64,000 nucleotides of DNA, taken from positions 682,001 through 746,000 of the forward strand of contig NZ_JAJOZB010000001.1 in NCBI RefSeq assembly GCF_023701745.1, written 5' to 3'. Below the pieces are notes generated by a model. It searched no databases. It saw nothing but the letters and a program-made list of their open reading frames with translations, and was not told the origin of the DNA. Source of the stretch: Streptomyces sp. RKAG293. GTDB taxonomy: Bacteria; Actinomycetota; Actinomycetes; Streptomycetales; Streptomycetaceae. A program made the position numbers and the translations under genes. Each line of letters starts with the position of its first letter. Position 1 is the stretch's first letter. This document shows, one piece after another, positions 43,704 through 51,992 of the stretch.

Positions 43704-44747
43704 TCACAACCTGGTCGTCACCGCCTCGAGACCGCCCTCCTGGAGCAGTTGCCACATATGACGGCGGCGCAGCTTGCCGCTGGTGGTGCGCTTGAGCAGA
43801 CCGCGGCGGCCGGCGACGAGGGTGAGGGCGGGCTCGGGGCCGAGTTCGGCCCGCAGCATGTCGGTCACCTTCTCCGTCCAGGGGCCGGGGGCGGCCTCCA
43901 CGAAGACGGCGACACCGGCCCGGCCGCGATCGTTGAGGGCCACCAGCGCCGCGCGGTCCCGGTCCAGCCCGGCCGCCGCGGCGACCTTCGCGTCGAGGTC
44001 GTCGACGTAGACGCTGCGCCCGCGCAGTTTCAGGCTGTCGCCCATCCTGCCCAGGACGAAGAGCTGGCCGTCGTGCAGGAATCCGGCGTCCGCGGTGCGG
44101 AGTTCACCGTCGACGAAGCGGGTGGCGTCCGGACCGCCCTCCCGCCCCGCGTGGTAGCCCGGCGCCACCGAGGCGCCGGACACGGCGATCTCCCCGAGAT
44201 GGCCCGCCGGGACGGGGTCGCCGTCCGCGTCGACGATGCGGACGGCGACCCCGTCCCCCTCCTGGGGAAAGCCATGGCCGACCAGCCAGCCGGAGCCCGG
44301 CTCGACCGCCGCGTCGGCCAGCCGGGCGGTGTCCTCGACGGTCACCGCCCGGCCGATCCGCAGCGCCGCCCAGTCGGGGCGCACGATCAGGAGCGGCGCC
44401 GCGCCGCCCGTCACCGCGAGCGTGTTCTCCGCCAGACCGTAGGACGGCACATACGCGTCAGCGGAGAACCCGGCCGGCGCGGCGAACCGGGCGAACGCGG
44501 AGAGCGCCGCCGGGTCGACCGCCTCGGCGCCGACGCAGACGCTGCGCCAGCCGGACAGGTCCAGCTCGTCCAGCCGCCGCGGCCGGACCCGCCGGGCCGC
44601 GTAGGCGAACGCGAACGACGGCGCCGCCGAGTGCGCCGCCCGGCCGGGCGCGAAGCAGGCCAGCCAGCGGGCCGGATCCCGGATGAACTGGTCCGGGCGC
44701 ATCACCGTCGTTCCGCCTCGGGCCGGGGGCGCCGCAGGGCCGGTCAC
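43704..44747 (-). CDS. Acyl-AMP ligase (FadD32/FAAL-like), N-terminal half missing
   Basis: 347 residues from a GTG that overlaps the previous stop (GTGA). After about 15 unrelated residues the sequence enters a fatty acyl-AMP ligase in the middle: PDQFIRDPARWLACF, YGLAENTLAV (A5), LRTADAGFLHDGQLFVLGRMGD (A7/A8) and TTSGKLRRRHMW with the A10 lysine. Relatives are 570-600 residues and carry an N-terminal P-loop YTSGST..PKG, which is absent here. The frame is open and coupled to the operon. It would be inactive alone, unless the missing half is supplied in trans. It normally adenylates a fatty acid for transfer to a carrier protein. Confidence 0.82.
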   Translation of the reverse strand: MTGPAAPPARGGTTVMRPDQFIRDPARWLACFAPGRAAHSAAPSFAFAYAARRVRPRRLDELDLSGWRSVCVGAEAVDPAALSAFARFAAPAGFSADAYVPSYGLAENTLAVTGGAAPLLIVRPDWAALRIGRAVTVEDTARLADAAVEPGSGWLVGHGFPQEGDGVAVRIVDADGDPVPAGHLGEIAVSGASVAPGYHAGREGGPDATRFVDGELRTADAGFLHDGQLFVLGRMGDSLKLRGRSVYVDDLDAKVAAAAGLDRDRAALVALNDRGRAGVAVFVEAAPGPWTEKVTDMLRAELGPEPALTLVAGRRGLLKRTTSGKLRRRHMWQLLQEGGLEAVTTRL

Positions 44748-45340
44748 GGCGTGCCCTCCGCGACGGGCGGATCCTCGAAGGGCAGGTCGGGGCCGCTCAG
44801 GAAGGTGATGCGTTCGCCGTACTCCGCGAGGGTCTTCGCGTAGACCTCCTCGTCGGCCGCCGTGAAGCGGGCCAGGGTCGAGTCGATGTACTCCTGGCCG
44901 TACCGGCCCGCCATCTCCTCCAGGGCGTCCCTGACGTACTTCACATGCCAGCGCTCGTCCTCCATGATCGTCTCGATGGTCTGCCGGACCCTCGGATGGG
45001 TGTCCCCGGCCCGCAGATGGCGGCGGTACTGGGCGATCACCCGCTTCTCGAAGACCTGGGTGACCGCCATGACCTCCATGAGGTTGGCGGGCAGACCGAC
45101 GGCCTCCAGATACTGGTCCTGGTAGCTGCCGGACAACTTCGTCGCCGGGTGACCCAGGTCCTCGATGCAACGGGTCCAGTACTTCGCGTGGTTGGCCTCG
45201 TCGGCGAAGTGGTGGGTCACGTTCGCCTGGAGCGGGCCGCCGCGCAGGGTGCGGGCGACCCGGCCGAAGAACAGGGCGCCGTTGATCTCGGACGAGCGGT
45301 AGTAGCTCAGCAGCCACAGGTCGTTCTCGGAAAGGGTCAC
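44744..45340 (-). CDS. Ferritin-like diiron protein
   Basis: 198 residues, GTG start overlapping the previous stop by GTGA. Four-helix-bundle iron ligands are visible: Glu18 (SSEINGALFF), Glu48-x-x-His51 (DEANHAKYW), Glu98 (QVFEKRVIAQY) and Glu129-x-x-His132 (EDERWHVKYV), i.e. the E, ExxH, E, ExxH set of diiron oxidases/oxygenases. Together with the AurF-like enzyme it gives the cluster two separate O2-activating enzymes. Diiron proteins of this shape oxidise amines or hydrazines in some natural product pathways; the reaction here is an inference. Confidence 0.85.
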   Translation of the reverse strand: MTLSENDLWLLSYYRSSEINGALFFGRVARTLRGGPLQANVTHHFADEANHAKYWTRCIEDLGHPATKLSGSYQDQYLEAVGLPANLMEVMAVTQVFEKRVIAQYRRHLRAGDTHPRVRQTIETIMEDERWHVKYVRDALEEMAGRYGQEYIDSTLARFTAADEEVYAKTLAEYGERITFLSGPDLPFEDPPVAEGTP

Positions 45341-46440
45341 GGTGTCTCCTCGGGCCGGCGGCCCCACTTCGAGGCGACCAGCCGGGTGCAGGTGGCCCCG
45401 GTCAGCGCGTACGGATCGGGGGCCGCGTACGCGGGCCAGGCCGCGCGCAGCGCTTCGTTGCGGAACGTCTTCGGCAGATAGAGCTGGGCGGCGAACGGTG
45501 AGACCGACGCGAGTGACTGATGGAGCGGCCCGGCGCGCAGCCCGGTGGCGGCGTGCAGCAGGTCGTCGAAGCTCTCCCGGTCGCAGGGGACGGGCCGGAT
45601 CAGGCCCCGCCGCCGGAATCCCGCGTCGCGTTCGAAGACGCTGAAGGCGAGGTCGACGAGCTCGCCGAGGATCGGCGTTTGAGCCGGGTCGGGGCAGACG
45701 TGGTAAACGCCGTCGGCGACTGCGGGATCGAGCAGGCGGGTGACCGCCGAGACGGTGAAGGCGGCCGTCGCGAGGGAGAGCGGTGTCTTCTCGTCCCCCG
45801 GCAGCAGCGACAGCAGTCCGTAGTGGAAGAGCTTGAGCGTGTTGTGGAAGACGTTGTACTGCGTGACGTGCCCGCTGTCGTCGTCGGCGATGACCGTGGG
45901 CAGCCGCAGTACGGAGACCGGCATCTCCCCTGCCGCACGCAGGAGTTGTTCCTCGGCCGCCCATTTCGACCACTCGTAGTGGTTGACGAAGCCGGCGTCC
46001 GGGAGCCGCTCCTCCGCGATGTCGCCCTGATGCTCGCCTGCGGCGTACAGCGTGGACAGCAGGGCGAATCGCCTCAGGTTCTCGCACCGTGCGGCGAAGG
46101 CCCGCAGCCGACCGGTGCCCGCCACGTTGACGTCGTCGGCGATGTCGCGCTCGACGTTGAAGCGGGTGACGGCCGCCCCGTGGACGATGCGGGTGACCGC
46201 ACCCGGATCGACGTCGGTCAGCAGGGTGTCGTGGCGGACGTCCGCCACCACACACCGGGTCCGTCCTGCGGCGTCCGGTCCCAGCTCGTCCGCCAGCCGC
46301 TGCCGTTTCCCGTCGAGTTCGGTTGCGGAGGCGGCACGGACGGCCAGAATCAGGTCATCGTCCCCGTCGTCGAGCAGTGCTGCGGCAAGCCGGCGTCCCA
46401 GGTAGCCGTCCGCGCCGGTGATGAGCGTGGTTCCCCTCAC
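45337..46440 (-). CDS. Extended SDR, thioester-reductase-like
   Basis: 367 residues, GTG start overlapping the upstream stop. TLITGADGYLGRRLAAALL is the NADP motif, VVADVRHDTLL follows, FALLSTLYAAGEH is the Thr/Ser strand, and VNHYEWSKWAAEEQL has the catalytic Tyr and Lys (YxxxK). The combination with IVHGAAVTRFNVERDIADDVNVAGTGRL matches fatty-acyl reductase/terminal thioester-reductase proteins rather than sugar epimerases. It would reduce a carrier-bound thioester to an aldehyde or alcohol and so release the product. Confidence 0.82.
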   Translation of the reverse strand: MRGTTLITGADGYLGRRLAAALLDDGDDDLILAVRAASATELDGKRQRLADELGPDAAGRTRCVVADVRHDTLLTDVDPGAVTRIVHGAAVTRFNVERDIADDVNVAGTGRLRAFAARCENLRRFALLSTLYAAGEHQGDIAEERLPDAGFVNHYEWSKWAAEEQLLRAAGEMPVSVLRLPTVIADDDSGHVTQYNVFHNTLKLFHYGLLSLLPGDEKTPLSLATAAFTVSAVTRLLDPAVADGVYHVCPDPAQTPILGELVDLAFSVFERDAGFRRRGLIRPVPCDRESFDDLLHAATGLRAGPLHQSLASVSPFAAQLYLPKTFRNEALRAAWPAYAAPDPYALTGATCTRLVASKWGRRPEETP

Positions 46441-47372
46441 GCCGCGCCTCCCCGCAGCTTCGCCAGGACCGTCGTCGCCGCGTCCTCCAGGACGGGCCAC
46501 GAAGCCGGGTCGAGGCCGTGGCGGTCGGTGAGGGCGAACAGCCAGCGTTCGAGGCCGAAGGCCGCGCAGCAGCTGTCGGCGGCCCGGCCGTCGCGGGTCA
46601 GGCCGAAGCCGGACCCGAAGTGGTCGTGGTGCCGGTTGACCGAGGCGATGGCCAGGTCACCGCCGTACGTCGCCTCGTACTTCACCGGCTGGACGCGCTG
46701 CAGGAGATGGCGCGGGTTGTCCTCGGGCCGGAAGAACGGGTCGGTCGCCGGGAGCCACTCCAGGTCCAGGTCGATCAGCCCGAAGAACAGGTCGAGGGCG
46801 GTCCGGGCCTCGTCGAGGAAAGTGACCGTCTCGGCGGCGGTGCCGACGCAGACGATCTCCCGCATCGTGAAGCTGCTCAGCCGCCGCAGCGGCACGTAGT
46901 GCGTCTCCTGACGGAAACAGGTGTTACGGGTCGTCAGGTACAGGGCCTGGTCGAGTACTTCGCCCTGATGACCGCTGTAGAGGTGGTAGCAGGCCGCCGG
47001 GGTCAGGACCTCGGTGACCGGTGAGAGCCCGGACAGCGCGACCCGGCCGTCCGCATCCAGGACGGGGCCGGCGAGGAAGGCGTCGATGTTCGGCTCCTCG
47101 GGGCTCAGCCGGGCCACGAAGGTCGCCTGGTGCGGGAAGGAGCGGAGGTAGCCGACCTGCTGCAGCCGCTCCGCGGGCAGCGATGCGGGATGCCGCTCCT
47201 CCTCCGCGTTCCAGAGGGAGGCGAGCCGTACGAAGGCGCGGTCGCAGTCCTCGGCGAGCCGCAACAGCGGGCCGCGCAGGGCCGCCTGCCCGGACGGCTG
47301 CCAGGAAAGGCCGATTCGGTGCAGAGCGGCGAACCGGTCGGGGCCGGCCGCGCTCGCTGTCGCGCGCGTCAC
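46437..47372 (-). CDS. Amino acid:[carrier protein] ligase (class II tRNA-synthetase-like)
   Basis: 311 residues from a GTG overlapping the ACP stop. The fold is that of atypical seryl-tRNA-synthetase homologues (BLL0957 type), which lack the tRNA-binding arm and charge carrier proteins. Motif 2-like LTTRNTCFRQETHYVPLRRLSSFTMREIVCVG supplies a zinc Cys and Glu, and ADSCCAAFGLERWLFAL holds the third zinc ligand Cys and the motif-3 arginine. It would activate an amino acid with ATP and attach it to the pantetheine arm of the carrier protein encoded directly before it. Specificity (Gly, Ala or other small amino acid in known cases) cannot be read. Confidence 0.88.
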   Translation of the reverse strand: MTRATASAAGPDRFAALHRIGLSWQPSGQAALRGPLLRLAEDCDRAFVRLASLWNAEEERHPASLPAERLQQVGYLRSFPHQATFVARLSPEEPNIDAFLAGPVLDADGRVALSGLSPVTEVLTPAACYHLYSGHQGEVLDQALYLTTRNTCFRQETHYVPLRRLSSFTMREIVCVGTAAETVTFLDEARTALDLFFGLIDLDLEWLPATDPFFRPEDNPRHLLQRVQPVKYEATYGGDLAIASVNRHHDHFGSGFGLTRDGRAADSCCAAFGLERWLFALTDRHGLDPASWPVLEDAATTVLAKLRGGAA

Positions 47373-47629
47373 GGCGCCACCCCCGCTCCGCCGAACCGGT
47401 CCACCATCGTGTGGATGTCACGGAAGTCCCCGGGCCGCAGGTCCTCCACCTCGATCGGTGCGGCGCGCAGCCGTTCCAGGAGCAGCAGGAGTTCCGGCAG
47501 GTGCACGGACCTCAGATGCCGCTCCTCGAACAGGGGCGTCCGGTCGGTCAGGCCGTCGGCGGACAGGTCGGGGGCCTTGGTGAGGACCCAGGACCTGAGC
47601 CGGTTCCGGATCTCCTGGTCAGAAAGCAT
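47369..47629 (-). CDS. Acyl/aminoacyl carrier protein
   Basis: 86 residues. A short helical protein with the pantetheine-attachment serine at residue 41 in RHLRSVHLPELLLLLERL, equivalent to the DSL motif. The replacement of the usual Asp before Ser by Arg is atypical and resembles carrier proteins paired with amino acid ligases. ATG 47629 has GGAG seven bases upstream and overlaps the AurF-like gene by 11 bp; its own stop overlaps the ligase start. The partner of the ligase, KAS III-like protein and reductase. Confidence 0.85.
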   Translation of the reverse strand: MLSDQEIRNRLRSWVLTKAPDLSADGLTDRTPLFEERHLRSVHLPELLLLLERLRAAPIEVEDLRPGDFRDIHTMVDRFGGAGVAP

Positions 47630-48533
47630 CGGCCGGCTCCTTGTCGAGAATCCCCGCCTCGGTGAGGAAGGCCAGGACCCTCGTCGACACCGCACGCCGG
47701 TGAGCGCGCTGCGCCGGTGCGGACCAGGCCTGCTCGGCGACCTCCCAGGGATCGTCGAGCCCCGCGTCGGCGTAGACGTCGGGGTTGTAGTACTCGCGCC
47801 AGCTGACGACGAAGAACTGCTCCAGCTGACGGCGCAGGTCGGCCACCGTGTCATCGCCCCACGAAGGGACGCAGGCCTCCCACAACGCGGTGACCAGCTG
47901 GCGGCCGAAGACCAGGTGCCGCGATTCCTCGACGTGATGGTTGTCGTTGATGAACCGCGACACCGGGTGCAGCCGGGCGTCCCGGGCCTGGACCCAGTTG
48001 TAGCGGTCCACGATCTCCTCGAAGATCATGGTCTTGGCGAAGAAGAGGAAGTCCTCGACGCTCTGCGAACGAGTCTCCTCCAGCGCGAACTGGCGGCTCC
48101 GGTACACCTTCGCGTACCGGGTGCAGAAGCCGCCGAAGTAGATGCTGTGCTTGTTCTCCTCGTCGAGGAAGTGGTGCAGATACTCCGAGACGTCCACCAG
48201 GTCCTTGCGGTACAGCCGCTGCGCCAGGCCCTGCATCAGGCCCTTCTCGCCGTGGATGTTGAGGCTGTAGAAGTTGACGGCCTCATGAAAGGCCAGCCGC
48301 CGCCTGGCGGGCTCGTCGAGCGCGTCCCACAACGGGGTGCCGTACAGGCTCACGTACTCGGGTGAGCTGAACCAGTCCTCCTCGGGCCGGACCTCCTCCG
48401 GCCACTGCCGCAGCGTGATGTAGGGGTTCTGGTAGGAGCGCTTCGAGAGATGGCTGAGCCTGCTCACGGTGTCACCGAGCGAGGCGATGGCCTCCGCGAG
48501 CCGGGGCTTCGGAGCATTCGCTGTACTACTCAC
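47619..48533 (-). CDS. AurF-like diiron oxygenase
   Basis: 304 residues, GTG start with TGAGGAC upstream. The diiron ligands of the p-aminobenzoate N-oxygenase family are in place: Glu96 (NIHGEKGL), DEENKH around 124-129, FEEIVDRYNW (172-173) and His199-Glu203-His206 in HHVEESRHLVFGR, the H-x3-E-x2-H signature of AurF. AurF oxidises an arylamine to hydroxylamine and nitro. Its position immediately before the carrier protein suggests N-oxidation of a carrier-bound amine. Confidence 0.88.
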   Translation of the reverse strand: MSSTANAPKPRLAEAIASLGDTVSRLSHLSKRSYQNPYITLRQWPEEVRPEEDWFSSPEYVSLYGTPLWDALDEPARRRLAFHEAVNFYSLNIHGEKGLMQGLAQRLYRKDLVDVSEYLHHFLDEENKHSIYFGGFCTRYAKVYRSRQFALEETRSQSVEDFLFFAKTMIFEEIVDRYNWVQARDARLHPVSRFINDNHHVEESRHLVFGRQLVTALWEACVPSWGDDTVADLRRQLEQFFVVSWREYYNPDVYADAGLDDPWEVAEQAWSAPAQRAHRRAVSTRVLAFLTEAGILDKEPADAF

Positions 48534-48600
48534 ACTGTCCTCATCTGACGTGTCGTGTCGGTTCGCGTACCGGCGGCAGGCGGTCGGGGCGGATCCGCCC

Positions 48601-48660
48601 GGACGCCGGGGACGCGGACGCCGGGGACGCGGACGCAGCGAGCGCGGACGCTGCGGCCGC
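48601..48660 (-). repeat. 15-bp tandem array, 4 units
   Basis: Units of 15 bp at 48601, 48616, 48631 and 48646 (GGACGCCGGGGACGC twice, then GGACGCAGCGAGCGC and GGACGCTGCGGCCGC) in the 142-bp gap between the KAS III-like and AurF-like genes. Confidence 0.85.
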
Positions 48661-48675
48661 GGGCGCTCGTCCGGA

Positions 48676-49647
48676 TCACGCGGCGAAGGACTCGGTGGCC
48701 TGCAGGATCACGCACTGCCAGTTCAGGCCGAATCCGGCCATCACGAGCGCGACGTACTGACCGGGCCGCAGCCGGCCGGAAGCGATCAGTTCCGCGAGGT
48801 TGATGATGTTGTCGGCGGAGATGACGTGCCCCACGTCCCGCATGGACGAGAAGAAGACCTTCCCGGCGTCCACCCCGAGCAGCCGGGCCAGGATCTGCCA
48901 GGCCTTGTCGTTGGTGTTCTGGGTGACGACCCAGTCGAGGTCCGCGGCCGACAGCCCGGCCCGGGTCAGGGTCTCGCGCACCAGCCGGTGGGTGTACGCG
49001 AAGTACATGCCGACCGTTTCGTCGTCATCCGCCTGCCCGAGGCCGCCGTTGGTGATCTGGTGTGCCGTCACCAGGCGGAACGCGGCGGGTTCCCGGCTGA
49101 CGACACAGGCCGCCGCGCCGTCGGAGATGAGGTTGTAGGCCTGCTCGTACCGGGCTCCCGCCGGGAAGCGGTCGGCCGTCACGCACAGCACCCGCTCCCA
49201 GTCCTCCTCGGCCCGGAGCATCGCCCCGGCCAGCCGCAGGGAGCCCAGCATCGCCGTGCACGCCTGCTGGTTGAGCCCGATGACGACGGCCTTCCCGAGC
49301 CCGAAGTCAGCCTGCAGCCGGCCGGCGGGAAAGTCCATGAGGTGCTTCACGTCCCGGCTGCGCTCCCACGCCGCCGGGTCTCCGGCGTTGCCGTTGCCGG
49401 GCAGGCACGTCGCGTAGACGATCGCGTCCACGTCGCCCAGCCGGCCGGAGTCGGCCAGCTGCGCGGTGACGTCCCTGGCCAGGTCGTAGGCGCTGGTCGT
49501 CGGCTCACAGACGTGGTGCCAGCGGAAGCCGGCCGACTCCAGGTCCTGCGCCGAGGACATCAGGTGCCCCGCGGCCCCGGTCTCGCTGACATGGGCTTTG
49601 CGTTCGCCCAGTGTGTGGACGAACGAGTCGACGAATACGTCGGTCAC
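48676..49647 (-). CDS. Beta-ketoacyl-ACP synthase III-like enzyme (CerJ/DpsC-type active site)
   Basis: 323 residues, GTG start with GGGAGAG upstream. Thiolase-fold blocks include DAIVYATCLP and the active-site cysteine Cys130 in GLNQQACTAMLG. The usual KAS III HQAN histidine is replaced (VTQNTNDKAW), and a His274-x4-Asp279 motif (GHVISADN) appears instead. This Cys-His-Asp set is known from KAS III homologues that act as acyltransferases or unusual starters (CerJ, DpsC). First gene of the coupled carrier-protein operon; it could acylate an amine or join an acyl group with the carrier-bound amino acid. Confidence 0.85.
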   Translation of the reverse strand: MTDVFVDSFVHTLGERKAHVSETGAAGHLMSSAQDLESAGFRWHHVCEPTTSAYDLARDVTAQLADSGRLGDVDAIVYATCLPGNGNAGDPAAWERSRDVKHLMDFPAGRLQADFGLGKAVVIGLNQQACTAMLGSLRLAGAMLRAEEDWERVLCVTADRFPAGARYEQAYNLISDGAAACVVSREPAAFRLVTAHQITNGGLGQADDDETVGMYFAYTHRLVRETLTRAGLSAADLDWVVTQNTNDKAWQILARLLGVDAGKVFFSSMRDVGHVISADNIINLAELIASGRLRPGQYVALVMAGFGLNWQCVILQATESFAA

Positions 49648-49955
49648 AGCATCTCTCCCAGCAGGCACTCGGGGACCATGGGCCGTGCCGCGGTCCTTGC
49701 CGTCCGCCGCGCTGCGGACGGGACCATCGGCCCGAGAGGGTCGGCCGCTCATCTGGAAGCCGGGCCATGAACCGGCGGTGAAGCCGGCCACGTGTGCGTG
49801 TTCCCCCGCCTCCAGGGTCCCGTGCGCCGGCACCGGAGTCGATGGCCGCCCGCTGCGGATTGCCGGGACCCGGCTGTGCGCCGAGCACAACGCAGCAGGT
49901 CAGGAGCGGAACAAGAGGCCGGAACGGTCGGGAGCTGCGCATCGTGTCGGGGCGC
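49648..49955 (-). other. Promoter region of the carrier-protein operon
   Basis: 308 bp between the PucR-type gene and the KAS III-like gene. No additional gene is supported. It must hold the promoter unless the operon is read through from the regulator gene on the same strand. Confidence 0.5.
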
Positions 49956-51479
49956 TCATGGGCAGCGCACGGCCACCAGGGCCATCCGGCAGGCGAGTTG
50001 GTGCCGGTCGTCGTCGAGCATGCTGCCGGTGAGCGTCTCGATGCGGCGCAGCCGGTTGAGCACGGTGTTGCGATGGCAGTGCAGCTCGTCCGCGGCCCTG
50101 GCCGCCGAGCAGCCGCCGCGGAACCAGGCGTCCAGTGTCGCGAGCAGCAGGTCCCGCTCCTCCTGAGGGCAGTCGAGCAGTCTGCCGAACGTGTGGCGGG
50201 CCAGCCGCTGGGCGACGTGCGGGCTGGTCACCACGAGGGCCTCCAGCAGGTGGTCGTCGAAGGCCGCGACGCCTTCCGTTGCCGCCGGCAGGGTCTGCAG
50301 GGCGGTCTCGGCGCAGTGGTAAGCAGTGGCGATGTCGGAGAGGCTGTCGACCTCGCAGGAGATGCCCACCCGCCGGCCCACGCCGGCCGAGAGAGCTTCG
50401 ACCAGCCGCCCCAGCGAGGTGCTGCCCAGTTCCAGCAGTCCGATGTGCCGGTCGGTACGCCTGCGCCAGACGGCCAGCACCGCGTGGGAGGGCAGGGCAT
50501 GACGCAGCGCGCGCGGCGTCCCGCTCCCGAAGCCGTCGGCGTCGTGCTCCCCGCTCGGCACCGTCCCGTCGGCCATGGCGATCACGACGAACCGGCCGCG
50601 CGCCGGAAGGCCGAGAGTCACCTGCGCCTCGGCGGCGACCACCGGCTCGACGCCGCGGCCCTCGATCAGCGCGTCGATCACCGTCTCACGGCGTTCGGTG
50701 CTGCGGCGCTGGGCGTCGGCCTCCGCCACGCGGTGCCCCTCGACGAAGGCCTGCGAGTAGCTGTCGAGCGCGTCCCACACGGGGCCGCTCTCGTCGAGGA
50801 GCCGCTGCAGCACCTCCGGGGACAGCGCCCGGGCCTCGTCGAACAGCTTCTCCCAGAGCAGTTGGGTGGCCAGCCGGTGGACGCGGAGCAGGGATTCGAC
50901 CGACACGCCTTCCTGGGCGCGGTAGTGTCCCCACGCCATCGGGACGGCCAGTGGGTTGCTGTCGGCGGGCGGCTTGCCCGCGAGGATCCGCAGGAAGCCG
51001 AGGACGTTCTCGTGGAGGGAACGGCGTATTTCGGACCCTGGTACGAGCTCCAGATGCCGCACTCCCCTGCCCACGGTCAGTTCCATGAGCTCTTCGACGA
51101 GGTGGGGAAGCTGTCTCAGCAGGCCCTCGGCGAGGCCGCGCACCACCGGGGTGGGGCCGCCGCTCCTGTCCCCGTGCGGCGAGGGGAGCCGCAGTATTTC
51201 CCCGTGCCCTCCGGCCGGGGTGGAGCCTTGGACGGGGCTCTGAACTGCACTCTGAGCGGTGCTCCGGGCGGAGGTGAAATCCGCGTCGACCGCCGGATGG
51301 GCGCGGCCCGGTAACTCCGCCGGCCGGCCGTCGCGGGTCCTGCCCGGCGGTCCCGCCGGGATCCGGACTTCCGGGGAGGCGGACGCCTCCTGCGCGGCCG
51401 TCTCCCGCAAGCCGGGATACGACCTGTGCCCCACGTGCTGCTTCCCCACGGACGCGGTACCCCTGGTGGACATCGACAT
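49956..51479 (-). CDS. PucR/CdaR-family transcriptional regulator
   Basis: 507 residues from ATG 51479 with GGAGGGG upstream. After an unusual low-complexity N-terminus of about 130 residues, the body shows a sensory region (HLVEELMELTVGRGVRHLEL, NPLAVPMAWGHYRAQEGVSVESLLRVHRLATQ), a GGDEF-like central domain and the C-terminal HTH_30 of PucR proteins (LLATLDAWFRGGCSAARAADELHCHRNTVLNRLRRIE). It lies directly upstream of the KAS III/ACP operon on the same strand and is the most likely pathway regulator. Confidence 0.85.
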   Translation of the reverse strand: MSMSTRGTASVGKQHVGHRSYPGLRETAAQEASASPEVRIPAGPPGRTRDGRPAELPGRAHPAVDADFTSARSTAQSAVQSPVQGSTPAGGHGEILRLPSPHGDRSGGPTPVVRGLAEGLLRQLPHLVEELMELTVGRGVRHLELVPGSEIRRSLHENVLGFLRILAGKPPADSNPLAVPMAWGHYRAQEGVSVESLLRVHRLATQLLWEKLFDEARALSPEVLQRLLDESGPVWDALDSYSQAFVEGHRVAEADAQRRSTERRETVIDALIEGRGVEPVVAAEAQVTLGLPARGRFVVIAMADGTVPSGEHDADGFGSGTPRALRHALPSHAVLAVWRRRTDRHIGLLELGSTSLGRLVEALSAGVGRRVGISCEVDSLSDIATAYHCAETALQTLPAATEGVAAFDDHLLEALVVTSPHVAQRLARHTFGRLLDCPQEERDLLLATLDAWFRGGCSAARAADELHCHRNTVLNRLRRIETLTGSMLDDDRHQLACRMALVAVRCP

Positions 51480-51976
51480 GGCCCCTCCGGTCGTTTCAGC
51501 GGACGGCGACGGCGCCTTCGCGCACGCGCCTCGGACGACTGCCGGCCGGCGGGCCCGGTCGCGCGGTGCTCGGCGCGGCACCCGCCAGGGCTGCACCGCC
51601 GTGCCCACCAGCGGCGGCCGGGATCACCGGGCCACTGACCGTTTCGTCGGGAAACGCAACGGGGGCACAAGGCTGTACGGCATCCGACCGGGCGGTTCCC
51701 ACCCATGGACGCCCGAGCAGTCTCGCAGCATGTTTATCACCCTCTGGAACAACGAAGTTACCGAACGGTATCGAACCAGCCGCATCCTGCGGCGGGATGC
51801 GCTACGTTCAACTGACGCCGGTTGCGCGCGGGGTGACGCCCCCTCCGCCGCCGCCTCGGCCGCTCGCGCCACGTCGCCGCGCGGTCGCGGTTTCGGCGAA
51901 GCCTAAGGATTCCTAAAGCCGACCTCATGTTCCTGTGAAGGTTCCGGCGACGCAGTGCCGCCGAGGTTTGCTTTCC
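51480..51976. other. Long intergenic region, divergent promoters
   Basis: About 500 bp without a supported gene. The minus-strand promoter of the PucR gene probably lies near 51725-51760, where TTGTTC and GATAAA occur 16 bp apart (minus strand). Confidence 0.4.
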
Positions 51977-51992
51977 AGTGGTCTAGACCTCT
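51977..51992 (+). promoter_or_regulatory. DasR-responsive element (dre)-like site
   Basis: AGTGGTCTAGACCTCT differs at one base from the palindromic DasR consensus AGTGGTCTAGACCACT and has the perfect core GGTCTAGACC. It is 185 bp upstream of the metzincin gene, so N-acetylglucosamine-responsive control by the GntR regulator DasR is likely. Confidence 0.72.

Noticed and set aside
49505-49942. Minus-strand frame starting MRSSRPFRPLVPLLTCCVVLG like a signal peptide
   Set aside because: No ribosome site, it becomes Arg/Gly-rich and runs into the KAS III-like gene in another frame.
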